DNA from: an uncultured Actinomycetes bacterium
GTDB taxonomy: Bacteria; Actinomycetota; Thermoleophilia; Solirubrobacterales; Solirubrobacteraceae
NCBI GenBank assembly: GCA_937888775.1
Contig: CALAQT010000146.1
Location: forward strand, 6,669-70,668
Length of the DNA: 64,000 bases
Direction of reading: 5' to 3'
The notes under the pieces were generated by a model. That model did not search any database, had not been told where the DNA came from, and saw nothing but the letters and a program-made list of their open reading frames with translations. Both the position numbers and the translations under genes were made by a program. Position 1 is the first letter of the stretch; every line of letters starts with the position of its first letter. Below, piece after piece: positions 28,149 to 36,288 of this stretch.

Positions 28149-29222
28149 ATGCAAGCGCTCAAGGGGCTGATCCTGTCCGGTGGCAAAGGCACGCGCCTGC
28201 GCCCGATCACGCACACCAGCGCCAAGCAGCTGGTGCCGGTGGCCAACAAGCCGGTGCTGTTCTATGGCATCGAAGCGATGGCCGCGGCCGGGATCGACCA
28301 GGTCGGGATCATCATCGCGCCGGAGACCGGAGCCGAGATCCGCACCGCCGCCGGCGACGGCTCGCGGTTTGGGGTCAAGCTGACCTACATCGTGCAGGAC
28401 GAGCCGCTCGGGCTGGCCCACGCGGTGCTGACCGCCGAGCCCTTCCTGGGGGACTCGTCGTTTGTCATGTACCTGGGCGACAACCTGCTCCAGGGCGGCA
28501 TCCACGAGCTGGTGACGGCGTTCCGTGAACACGAGCCCGATGCGCTGATCCTGCTCACTCCAGTCGCGGACCCGGAGAATTACGGCGTGGCCGAGCTGCG
28601 CGACGGATCGGTCGTGCGCCTGGTGGAGAAACCGCCCGAGCCCAAGACGAACCTGGCGCTGGTCGGCGTGTACATGTTCACCTCCGGGGTTCACGACGCC
28701 GCCCGAGCGATCGAGCCATCCGAGCGTGGCGAGCTGGAGATCACCGACGCGATCCAGCGCCTGGTCGACAACGGGCTCCGGGTGGAGGCGCATGTGGTCA
28801 AGGGCTGGTGGAAGGACACCGGGCGCCTGGAGGACATGCTGGCCGCCAACCGCCTGGTGCTCGACACGATCGAGGCGAGCATGCAAGGCGAGCTCGTCGA
28901 ATCGCAGGTCGACGGCCGCGTGGTCGTAGAGGCGGGCGCGCGGCTGGAACGTTCGACCGTGCGCGGGCCGGCGATCATCGGCGCCGGGGCTCGGCTGATC
29001 GACTCCTACATCGGACCCTACACCGCGATCGGCGAGGGCTGCCTGATCCAGAACGCCGAGGTCGAGCACTCGATCCTGCTCGCCGGATCATCGGTGCGCG
29101 ATCTGGCCGGCCGGATGGAATCCTCGCTGCTGGGGCGCAACGTCAAGATCGGGCGCGATCAGCACCAGCCCCGCGCCTACCGGTTCCTGGTCGGTGACAA
29201 CTCGGAGATTGGGATCCTCTAG
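28149..29222 (+). CDS. rmlA: Glucose-1-phosphate thymidylyltransferase, long form
   Basis: First step of dTDP-sugar synthesis: glucose-1-phosphate plus dTTP to dTDP-glucose. Residues 1-240 are the nucleotidyltransferase domain (ILSGGKGTRLRPIT, KQLVPVANKPVLFY, VMYLGDNLLQGG, VEKPPEPKTNLALVG). Residues about 255-357 form a left-handed beta-helix-like tail with hexapeptide repeats (GARLERSTVRGPAIIG, GARLIDSYIGPYTAIG). The tailed form is the one found with antibiotic-sugar and actinobacterial pathways. ATG 28149. It supplies the substrate for RmlB/RmlD at 9-11 kb. Confidence 0.94.
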   Translation: MQALKGLILSGGKGTRLRPITHTSAKQLVPVANKPVLFYGIEAMAAAGIDQVGIIIAPETGAEIRTAAGDGSRFGVKLTYIVQDEPLGLAHAVLTAEPFLGDSSFVMYLGDNLLQGGIHELVTAFREHEPDALILLTPVADPENYGVAELRDGSVVRLVEKPPEPKTNLALVGVYMFTSGVHDAARAIEPSERGELEITDAIQRLVDNGLRVEAHVVKGWWKDTGRLEDMLAANRLVLDTIEASMQGELVESQVDGRVVVEAGARLERSTVRGPAIIGAGARLIDSYIGPYTAIGEGCLIQNAEVEHSILLAGSSVRDLAGRMESSLLGRNVKIGRDQHQPRAYRFLVGDNSEIGIL

Positions 29223-29228
29223 CGGCCG

Positions 29229-29717
29229 CTAAAGCGGCTTCTCGCCCCAGAACACCGCCACCGGATTGTCGTTGAAGTTCTCGATCTCGACGTATCCCTC
29301 AGACTCATACAGCCCACGAGCGCTGAGCTGCTTGGGCCCGGTGTCCAGCCGGGCGCGCTCGTAGCCGAGCTCGCGTGCGCAATCTTCCAGTGCCCTGAGC
29401 AGCCTCCGGGCGATGCCCTTGCCCCGCAGCGCGGGTCCCACATACATCTTCTTGATCTCGCAGACGCGCTCGTTGAGGCATTTGACCCCGCCGCAACACA
29501 CGGGCTGATCGCCACGCCAGCCGACCAGGAACGCGCCGCCCGGCGGGCTCAGCTCCGCCGGTCCGGCCTTCGGCATCGAGTCGCCATCGAGCTCCAGGCC
29601 GTCGTAGAGAACCGCGATCTCCTCCCGCATCGCCTGGGCGAGAGTCGCCCCGGGCCCGGCGTCGACCTGCGCGGGGACGAACCGGAGCTGTGGGCGATCG
29701 GTCGGTGTGGCCGCCAC
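29229..29717 (-). CDS. GNAT family N-acetyltransferase
   Basis: A 162-residue acetyltransferase. Motif A is clear: CEIKKMYVGPALRGKGIARRLL (split here: acetyl-CoA loop RGKGIA at about 98-103), followed by LDTGPKQLSARGLYESEGY and a C-terminal NPVAVFWGEKPL. GTG 29717 is chosen; the open frame further upstream overlaps the divergent MbfA-like gene. It ends six bases from the rmlA stop (convergent). Substrate unknown. Confidence 0.88.
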   Translation of the reverse strand: MAATPTDRPQLRFVPAQVDAGPGATLAQAMREEIAVLYDGLELDGDSMPKAGPAELSPPGGAFLVGWRGDQPVCCGGVKCLNERVCEIKKMYVGPALRGKGIARRLLRALEDCARELGYERARLDTGPKQLSARGLYESEGYVEIENFNDNPVAVFWGEKPL

Positions 29718-29805
29718 GGTGGGCAAGGCTAGTGCACCTTTCTCGAATCCCACCAGCAAAGGACCTCCGGAGCGCTGCACCAACCGAGCGCTACCCTCCG
29801 CCGCT

Positions 29806-31041
29806 ATGGCTGACCGGACCCCGGCAATGATCGAACCGTCCGGCGAGGTCCGAGCGCGGCTGCTCAAGGCCTGGCGAGGGGAGATCCAGGCGGGAGCCGT
29901 GTACGACCTGATCGCCCGCCGGCTTGACGCTCGCGAGGCCGAGATCATGCACCGGATGGCCGAGGCCGAGGGTGGGCACCGACGCCGGCTGGAGCAGCGG
30001 ATGCAGGAGCTGGGCATCGCGGTCCCGAGGGCCGCCAGCGTCCGCCTACCGCTGTGGCTGCGCCTCCAAGCACGGATCGCGCCAGTCGACCGCCTGCTGG
30101 CCGCGCGCGAAGCGGCCGAGGATGAGGAGGTCGACAATCTCTATAAGCGCTCCACCGGCGATGCCGAGACCGACAAACTGCTGCGTGAGATCCGCAAGGA
30201 GGAGCGCTCGCATTCGATCGCGGTACAGGACATGCGGGCAAATCCGGGCGGGACTGACAGCGCCGACAGCCCTCCCGCGACGCCTCCCGCCACACCGCCG
30301 GGGGACAGGCCGACGGTGGCGCTCCCGGGTGCCCGCGCCCGGCTTGACCGGATCCTCGGCCGGGAGAAGTGGCACCGCAGCGGCGGAGGCTGGATCTCCG
30401 GCGCGATCTACGGCGCCAACGACGGGCTGGCGGCAGTGTTCGGAATCGTCGCCGGAGTCTCGGGCGCGACCGGCGGCTCCAGCTCGGTGCTCACGGCCGG
30501 CCTGGCCGGCGCGATCGCCTCCGCGCTGTCGATGGCCACCGGCGCCTTTTTGGCCGAGCGCTCCGAAGCCGAGTTGGCCGCCGCCAATGTCGAGCGCGAG
30601 CGCCAGGAGATCGCCCAGCATCCCGAGGAGGAGAAGGAGGAGCTGTCGCTCTTCTACCAGCTCAAGGGGATCGATCCGCAGACCGCCGACCAGCTGGCCG
30701 AGCAGATGGCCAAGAACCCCGACGCGATGCTGAAGGCCCTCGCCGCGGAGGAGTTCGGTTTCGCGGGCAACGATGGCGGAGATCCGGCACAGGCCGCGCT
30801 GGCGGCCGGCATCTCAACCGGGCTGGGCGCGATCGTCCCGGTGATCCCGTTCATGATCACGACCGGCACCGTGGCGATCGTGGCCGCGGCGATCGTATCG
30901 CTGGCCGCGCATTTCCTGGTCGGCGCCGCCAAGTCGCTGGTCACCTTGCGCTCGTGGTGGTCGGCGGGACTCGAGATGACGCTCGCGGGCGTGATCGTCG
31001 GCGGCGCCACCTACCTGGTCGGCCTCGCGCTGCCGACCTGA
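29806..31041 (+). CDS. Ferritin-like/VIT1 fusion membrane protein (MbfA-like)
   Basis: A 411-residue membrane protein. Residues about 10-140 form a ferritin/rubrerythrin-like helical domain with repeated Glu-based motifs (EIQAGAVYDLI, EAEIMHRMAEAEGGH, KEERSHS). After a Pro-rich linker the C-terminal 230 residues match VIT1/CCC1 transporters (SGAIYGANDGLAAVFGIVAG, MATGAFLAERSEAE, then three membrane spans). In alphaproteobacteria MbfA exports iron and lowers peroxide stress, so iron or manganese efflux is likely. ATG 29806 is divergent from the GNAT gene 88 bases away. Confidence 0.88.
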   Translation: MADRTPAMIEPSGEVRARLLKAWRGEIQAGAVYDLIARRLDAREAEIMHRMAEAEGGHRRRLEQRMQELGIAVPRAASVRLPLWLRLQARIAPVDRLLAAREAAEDEEVDNLYKRSTGDAETDKLLREIRKEERSHSIAVQDMRANPGGTDSADSPPATPPATPPGDRPTVALPGARARLDRILGREKWHRSGGGWISGAIYGANDGLAAVFGIVAGVSGATGGSSSVLTAGLAGAIASALSMATGAFLAERSEAELAAANVERERQEIAQHPEEEKEELSLFYQLKGIDPQTADQLAEQMAKNPDAMLKALAAEEFGFAGNDGGDPAQAALAAGISTGLGAIVPVIPFMITTGTVAIVAAAIVSLAAHFLVGAAKSLVTLRSWWSAGLEMTLAGVIVGGATYLVGLALPT

Positions 31042-31167
31042 GCCTGGCCCTGGGGCGGCGGGGGATTCTCGCTGCTATTTGATCATTTTGCCATTTTGCC
31101 CCACACCCCTGGGCGCCGCCGCCGTTAGGTGCCTGCTGCGGCGCAAACCGCCGCGGCGAGTAGCCAC

Positions 31168-31935
31168 TTAGACCGAGGCGCGATCGCGCAGCCCCGCCAG
31201 CTCGGCTCGCAGCGAGGCGACCTCGGCTTCCAGGGCCGCGACCCGCTCGGCGAGGCCGGCGTGCCGATCGGCAAGGCCGGCTGGCTCCTCGGCGAGGCTG
31301 GCGGGCCGAGCGGCGAGACCGACGGCCCGATTGGACCCGGCTTCCACTGCGAAGGCCGGAGACGAGACGGGCTGGGCGACAGGTTCCGGACCGACGCGCG
31401 CCGCCACCGCGGCGGTTGCGGACCCGGAGCCGTCGAGCTCTGCCCCGCCGCCCAGCAACTGCTCGAAGCGATCCTCCTTCTGCCCGGGACGGCGATCCAG
31501 CCGGCGGGCGTAGCCACGCTGGGAGAGCGTGTCGAGGACCCGCTCCACATCGTCTAGCGACCCGACGCGGGCCATCCGCTCGCTGCGGCTCTTGAGCTCG
31601 CCGGGAGTCTGGGCGCCTCTGAGCAGCAACACGCACAGGATCGCCAGCTCCTCGCGCCCGAGCCCGAGCGCCTCCTCGGCGAGGTGGCGGTACTTGACCG
31701 CGCGTGATCCCTGTCCGCTCGCCAGCCGGGCCAGGCCGTACTTACACAGGCGCTGGGCCGCCTCCCGCACGGTGTGCTCGTCGTAGTCGGTCACCGGATC
31801 GCGGTTGGTCGACTGGTTGCTGGCCAGGCGCAGCGCATTCAGCGACAGCGGGTACTGATCGGGGGTCGTCCAGCGCTTCTCGATCAAGCAGCCCAGTACC
31901 CGTTGCTCAGGGGGCGTCAGCTCGGCGATGTGCAC
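31168..31935 (-). CDS. yceH: YceH family protein (DUF480)
   Basis: A 255-residue cytosolic protein. Residues 1-170 match the YceH family of two winged-helix domains: LTPPEQRVLGCLIEKRWTTPDQYPLSLNAL reading, then LILRGAQTPGEL-like LLLRGAQTPGELKSRSERM. The C-terminal 60 residues are an Ala/Leu/Glu-rich extension with heptads (LAERVAALEAEVASLRAELAGL), a likely coiled coil. GTG 31935 gives VHIAELTPPEQ. Function unknown. Convergent with the MbfA-like gene. Confidence 0.9.
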   Translation of the reverse strand: MHIAELTPPEQRVLGCLIEKRWTTPDQYPLSLNALRLASNQSTNRDPVTDYDEHTVREAAQRLCKYGLARLASGQGSRAVKYRHLAEEALGLGREELAILCVLLLRGAQTPGELKSRSERMARVGSLDDVERVLDTLSQRGYARRLDRRPGQKEDRFEQLLGGGAELDGSGSATAAVAARVGPEPVAQPVSSPAFAVEAGSNRAVGLAARPASLAEEPAGLADRHAGLAERVAALEAEVASLRAELAGLRDRASV

Positions 31936-32047
31936 GACAGGCGAGGATAGAACGCCACGCGCCACCAACGTCCAGGCGATCCGATACGAGCAGCTAAGGG
32001 CCCACGACGCGAGCCCGAAGCGAATCGCGGGTGCCCCTTCGGCGGCC

Positions 32048-32839
32048 CGGCTTTCACTGCTGGCGGTGGCCCCCGCCCAGGCCCCCCTGTCATCCGGCGC
32101 CCAGCGGCTCGTTCGCAACGTGCGCGCGCTGCGCGAGCCGTTCTACGTCGGCGTGGCCGGTCAGAGCGCCGCCTACATCGACCTGGAGCACAGCCTCGGC
32201 GCGCACCTGCCGGCGGTGCTGGCGATCGTCGTCGGCGCGACGCTGATCGTGCTGTTCCTGATGACCGGGTCGGTGGTGTTGCCGCTCAAGGCCGTGCTGA
32301 TGAACGCGCTCAGCCTGAGCGCCATGTTCGGGATCCTGGTGCTCGTGTTCCAGGACGGCAACCTGCAGGGCCTGCTGTCGTTCCGCAGCGAGGGCGCGCT
32401 CGATGCCACCCAGCCGATCTTCCTGTTCGTGGTCGGCTTCGGCCTGGCCACCGACTACGGGGTCTTCCTGCTGTCACGGATCAAGGAGGCGCGCGACGCC
32501 GGCGCGCCGGACTCCGAGGCGGTGGCGATCGGTCTGGAGCGCACCGGGCGCATCGTGACCGCAGCGGCGCTCCTGTTCGCGGTGGCGATCGGCGCGTTTG
32601 CCACCTCGCAGATCGTGTTCATCAAGGAGCTGGGCCTCGGCGCGGCGCTGGCGGTGCTGATCGACGCGACGATCATCCGCGCGCTGCTGGTGCCCTCGCT
32701 GATGGCGCTGCTGGGCTCGGTCAACTGGTGGGCACCGCGCCCGCTGCGGCGCCTGCACGACCGGATCGGCCTGGGCGAGGACGCGCCGTCGGCCCAGCCC
32801 CAGACCCGGCCGCTGGCTCCGAGCGCCCCTCAGACATGA
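32048..32839 (+). pseudogene. MMPL-type transporter, N-terminal two thirds missing
   Basis: About 264 residues from 32048 to the TGA at 32837 match only the last part of an MMPL/RND-type lipid exporter: periplasmic end (AQRLVRNVRALREPFYVGVAGQ), then five membrane segments with LFVVGFGLATDYGVFLLSRIKEAR split over the fourth and fifth, and TSQIVFIKELGLGAALAVLIDA. Full MMPL proteins have about 700-1000 residues in two repeats. No start codon or RBS lies at the break, and the upstream open frame is the yceH promoter region. A 5' deletion is the simplest reading. Confidence 0.82.
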
Positions 32840-32920
32840 GCCGACCCGATTCACAAGAAGGTCACAGCAGCTGCGCTCGTTCTTCACGATTTTGCCTGTT
32901 TGCAGGGCAATCCTTTTGCC

Positions 32921-35191
32921 ATGAACGAAATCAGCCGCGTCGACATGCACGTCCACTCGACGGCCTCGCAGCTGTCAAAGCTCGGCATCCAGCGCTCGCT
33001 GGCGCTGCCCGAGTGCGCGACAACGCCTGAGCAGGTCTACGAACTGGCCAAGCGCCGGGGGATGGACTTCGTCACGATCACCGACCACGACACGATCGCC
33101 GGGGCGCAGTCGATCGCTCACCTCCCCGGTGCGTTCATCTCCGAAGAGCTGACCGTCAGCTTCAGGGGCGAGCCCCAGGCGGTGCACGTGCTCTGCTACG
33201 GGATCGCCCCCGAGGACCACGAATGGCTGCAGGCCCACAGCGACGATGTGGAGTCCTGCGCCGAATACCTTCACGACCGCTCCGTCACCGCCGCGCTCGC
33301 GCATCCGTTCTACGCCGTGCAGGCGCCGCTGACCGCGCGCCACCGCCGGCGTCTCGCGCAGCTGTTCCCGATCTGGGAGACGCGCAACGGCTCGCGCGCC
33401 AAGGAGCTCAACCTGCCGGCATTCGTGTACATCGAGACCCATGGGGGCACCGCCATCGGTGGGTCCGATGACCACGCCGGAATCGATATCGGCCTGACGT
33501 TCACCGAGACCCCGGCGGTGGGCACGCCGGAGGAGTTCCTCGCCAACGTCCGGGCCAGCCACGCGGACGCACGCGGAGCCCAGGGCAGCGCGCCGAAGTG
33601 GACCCACGCGGCGATGGCGCTGGCGATCCGGTCGCTGGGCGCGGGCGAGAGCTCGGCCCGCCCCGATCCGGGCCGGGTCCTGAAGATCATCGAGCGGGTG
33701 ATGCGCGAGGGTGATGTCCGCCACGGAGGCGCCGGCACCGACCTCGGGCCCGAGGATGCCCGGGCGCTGCTGCGGGCATGGCTGCAGGCGATGGATCTCG
33801 ACGTCGACGAGGCGGGGCTGCTGGCCCGCCTCCAGGAGGACGAGCTCGGCCACCAGGATCTCTACCGGCGCGCGCGAAGGATCCACGAACGCCAACTGGC
33901 CGAGGCCGTGCGCAGCGCCGCGACGATCACCAGCGGCTCCAATCCCCAGCTCCACGCTCATGCGGTCGCCCTGTTCGATGCTTGCCTGCCGGCGATCCCC
34001 TACGCGGCCGCGACCGCCTTTCTGGGCCGGGAAAAGGCCAAGCTGACGCGCAGCGACGGCGATCGCCCGCGGGTCGCGCTGGTCGCTGACGGCTTGAGCG
34101 CGATGCACGGAGTGACCAACACGATCGAGCAGATCCGCGACCGCGGCGTGCCGGGGTTCGAGGTCGAGGTGATCGGCACCGACGCCGGCGTCGACCGGCG
34201 CCTCAGCGCGGTGGCCGAGATCGAGGTGCCGCTCTACCAGGGCCTGCGGATCGGGGTCCCCGGCTTGCCCGCGCTCGTCGAAGCGCTGGCCGAGGGGCGC
34301 TATGACCTGATCCACGTCTGCTCCCCGGGGCCGGCCGGAATCGGCGCGTTGCTGCTGGCGCGGGTGCTGGAACTGCCGGTGCTGGGCAGTTATCACACCG
34401 AGCTTGCCACCTACGCCGGGCTGCGCTCGGGCGATCCGCAGCTGGAGGCGCTCGCGAGCATGGCGCTGGCCGCCTTCTACGGAGCCTGCGAGACGGTGCT
34501 CGCGCCCAGCCCGGCCAGCGATGAGCGGCTGGCGCGGCTGGGGATTGGAGCCGACCGGATCGGCCGCTGGGACCGCGGCGTGGACCTCGGCCGATTCCAT
34601 CCCACGCTCAGAACTCGGGGCCTCCTACCAGGGGAGGTCAACGTGCTGTATGCCGGCAGACTCACCAAGGAGAAGGGGATCGACCTGCTGGCCGACGCCT
34701 TCCTCGCCGCCCACGAGCGCGACCCACGGCTGCGACTCGTGCTGGCCGGCGGAGGCCCCGAAGCGACCCACTTGCGCGATCGGCTGGGCGATCTCGCCAC
34801 GTTCCTCGGCTGGCTGGACGGGGAGCGGTTGGCCCGGGTCTACGCCAGCGCAGACGTGTTCCTGTTCGCCAGCCGCACTGACACCTTCGGTCAGGTGATT
34901 CTCGAGGCCCAGGCGAGCGGGCTGCCCGTCGTCGCCGTCGATGAGGGCGGCCCGGCGTCGCTGATCGCGCACGGTGAGACCGGGCTGCTGGCCCCGCCCG
35001 ACGCCGACGCGCTCGCCGATGCGGTGCTGGCGCTGGTCGACTCCAGGCTGATGCGCGAGCGCGTTCGCAGGACCGCGCTCGCCGCCGTCGGCGCGCGCAC
35101 CTGGGAGGCCTCGCTGCAGCGACTGGCGGCGGGCTACCGCTCGGCGCTGGCCCGAACCGCAGCGCGCGGCGCGTCTCGCAGTGTCGCGTAG
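32921..35191 (+). CDS. PHP-domain phosphoesterase fused to a GT4 glycosyltransferase
   Basis: A 756-residue two-enzyme protein. Residues 1-270 form a PHP metal-dependent phosphoesterase (DMHVHSTAS with His10 and His12, VTITDHDT, later GGSDDHAG). A helical linker to about 380 follows. Residues about 385-750 are a GT-B glycosyltransferase of family 4: HGVTNTIEQIRDRG, LGSYHTELATYAG, YAGRLTKEKGIDLL, ADVFLFASRTDTFGQVILEA. The fusion suggests sequential work on one substrate, for example phosphate removal and glycosylation of a lipid or sugar (inference). ATG 32921 is preferred to TTG 32900. Confidence 0.9.
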   Translation: MNEISRVDMHVHSTASQLSKLGIQRSLALPECATTPEQVYELAKRRGMDFVTITDHDTIAGAQSIAHLPGAFISEELTVSFRGEPQAVHVLCYGIAPEDHEWLQAHSDDVESCAEYLHDRSVTAALAHPFYAVQAPLTARHRRRLAQLFPIWETRNGSRAKELNLPAFVYIETHGGTAIGGSDDHAGIDIGLTFTETPAVGTPEEFLANVRASHADARGAQGSAPKWTHAAMALAIRSLGAGESSARPDPGRVLKIIERVMREGDVRHGGAGTDLGPEDARALLRAWLQAMDLDVDEAGLLARLQEDELGHQDLYRRARRIHERQLAEAVRSAATITSGSNPQLHAHAVALFDACLPAIPYAAATAFLGREKAKLTRSDGDRPRVALVADGLSAMHGVTNTIEQIRDRGVPGFEVEVIGTDAGVDRRLSAVAEIEVPLYQGLRIGVPGLPALVEALAEGRYDLIHVCSPGPAGIGALLLARVLELPVLGSYHTELATYAGLRSGDPQLEALASMALAAFYGACETVLAPSPASDERLARLGIGADRIGRWDRGVDLGRFHPTLRTRGLLPGEVNVLYAGRLTKEKGIDLLADAFLAAHERDPRLRLVLAGGGPEATHLRDRLGDLATFLGWLDGERLARVYASADVFLFASRTDTFGQVILEAQASGLPVVAVDEGGPASLIAHGETGLLAPPDADALADAVLALVDSRLMRERVRRTALAAVGARTWEASLQRLAAGYRSALARTAARGASRSVA

Positions 35192-35234
35192 ATGCACCTT
35201 ACGGGCGCGAGGGCCGCACCCGGCCGCGAGCGCG

Positions 35235-35281
35235 AACTTTGGCGCTCTCCGACCACCCCTCGGTCGCGAAACGCCAAAGTT
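35235..35281. terminator. Nested inverted repeat after the PHP-GT gene
   Basis: AACTTTGGCG (35235-35244) pairs perfectly with CGCCAAAGTT (35272-35281). Inside lies a second stem, CGACC with GGTCG. The structure starts 43 bases after the stop codon. It may terminate transcription or be a dispersed structured element. Confidence 0.6.
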
Positions 35282-35306
35282 GACCAAACGTCCGGGCCGG
35301 GGCTGC

Positions 35307-35485
35307 TCAGACGCCTGCGCCGACCCTGACACGACCCCAATCGGGCGCGTCAGGCGCGTGCACCGACGCTGACCCGGCCCGTGTCAGACGCGTGCACCGA
35401 CGCTGCCCCGGCCCGTGTCAGGCGCGTGCACCGACGCTGCTCCGGCCCGTGTCAGGCGCGCGCGCCGACACTGACCGGGGCGGGG
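35307..35485. repeat. 34-bp tandem array derived from the ctaG 3' end
   Basis: Three 34-base units of the type TCAGRCGCGTGCACCGACGC plus TGMYCCGGCCCGTG start at 35350, 35384 and 35418. The next in step, at 35452, is the ctaG stop codon and last codons themselves (TCAGGCGCGCGCGCCGACAC). A diverged unit starts at 35307. Each unit therefore begins with the complement of a TGA stop and copies the gene's last codons. Confidence 0.92.
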
Positions 35486-36285
35486 TAGCGCGCCTCCGGG
35501 GCCAGCCAGCGGATCAGCGCCGGCACCCCGAACGCGGGCAGCCCGGCGACCCACATGATCGTCGCCGCCAAGCGCTGATCATGGAGCGCGGCGGGTCCCA
35601 GCGCGTTGAGATAATGGCCGTAGACCGGCGCTCGGGCGGTGGCCAGCCACAGCGCGACCAGCGCCATCGGCACCATGCAGCCGACCATGCACGCCGCCTG
35701 CGCCCGAGGTCCGGGGCGATGGGGCAGCGGGTCAAGGCCCAGCAGCGGGGCCCACATGATCACCGCGGTCAGCAGGTACAGGCCGTGCTCGGCCTCATGG
35801 ACGTAGTCGTTTTGCAGCGTCAGTCCGTAGGCGGCCGGGATGTGGGTGATCAGCAGCACGGTGCAGAACAGCGCCACCGAGCCCAGCGGGCGGGTCAGCA
35901 GATCGACCGGCCGCGAGTGAAGCCACCGCGCCAGCACTCGCCGCCCCGGCCGCCGCAGCGAAAAGAAGGCCAGGCGCACCGGTGCCCCCGCCGCCAGCAG
36001 CGGCGCGACCAGCACCCACATGACCATGTGCTCGACCATGTGCGTCGACAACCGCACGTCGGCCTCGGTCCCGATCCCGGAGTAGAGATCGATCATCAGC
36101 ACTGCCAGCCCGGCGATGAAGCATGCGCTGCGTCGGCGTGGCCAGCCCCGCCCGCGCCGGTCACGCCTAGTTCCGTGGGCCGCCGCCGCCAGGTAGACCC
36201 CGGCGACGGCAGCCACGAGGACCAGGAACGCGGCCCCGACGGGGCCGTCGAGTGACCAGTCCAGCACCAGCGTGCGCAGGCTCAT
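35452..36285 (-). CDS. ctaG: Cytochrome c oxidase assembly factor CtaG-like
   Basis: A 277-residue polytopic protein of the caa3-type CtaG family, about seven membrane segments. Family signatures: STHMVEHMVMWVLVAPLLAAGAP with its conserved His residues, LLITHIPAAYG, and HEAEHGLYLLTAVIMWAPLLGLDP. It helps assemble the copper centre of caa3-type oxidase; no oxidase genes are in this window. It begins three bases after the SBP56 stop, so the two are co-transcribed. Its last codons are the parent of the 34-bp array. Confidence 0.9.
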   Translation of the reverse strand: MSLRTLVLDWSLDGPVGAAFLVLVAAVAGVYLAAAAHGTRRDRRGRGWPRRRSACFIAGLAVLMIDLYSGIGTEADVRLSTHMVEHMVMWVLVAPLLAAGAPVRLAFFSLRRPGRRVLARWLHSRPVDLLTRPLGSVALFCTVLLITHIPAAYGLTLQNDYVHEAEHGLYLLTAVIMWAPLLGLDPLPHRPGPRAQAACMVGCMVPMALVALWLATARAPVYGHYLNALGPAALHDQRLAATIMWVAGLPAFGVPALIRWLAPEARYPAPVSVGARA

Positions 36286-36288
36286 CGG

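Noticed and set aside
32975..34600. Long open frame opposite the PHP-glycosyltransferase gene
   Set aside because: Same reason: antisense shadow of a gene with full motifs.
35235..35281. Phage or element attachment site
   Set aside because: No integrase, tRNA or mobile gene nearby; the inverted repeat suits an RNA hairpin better.
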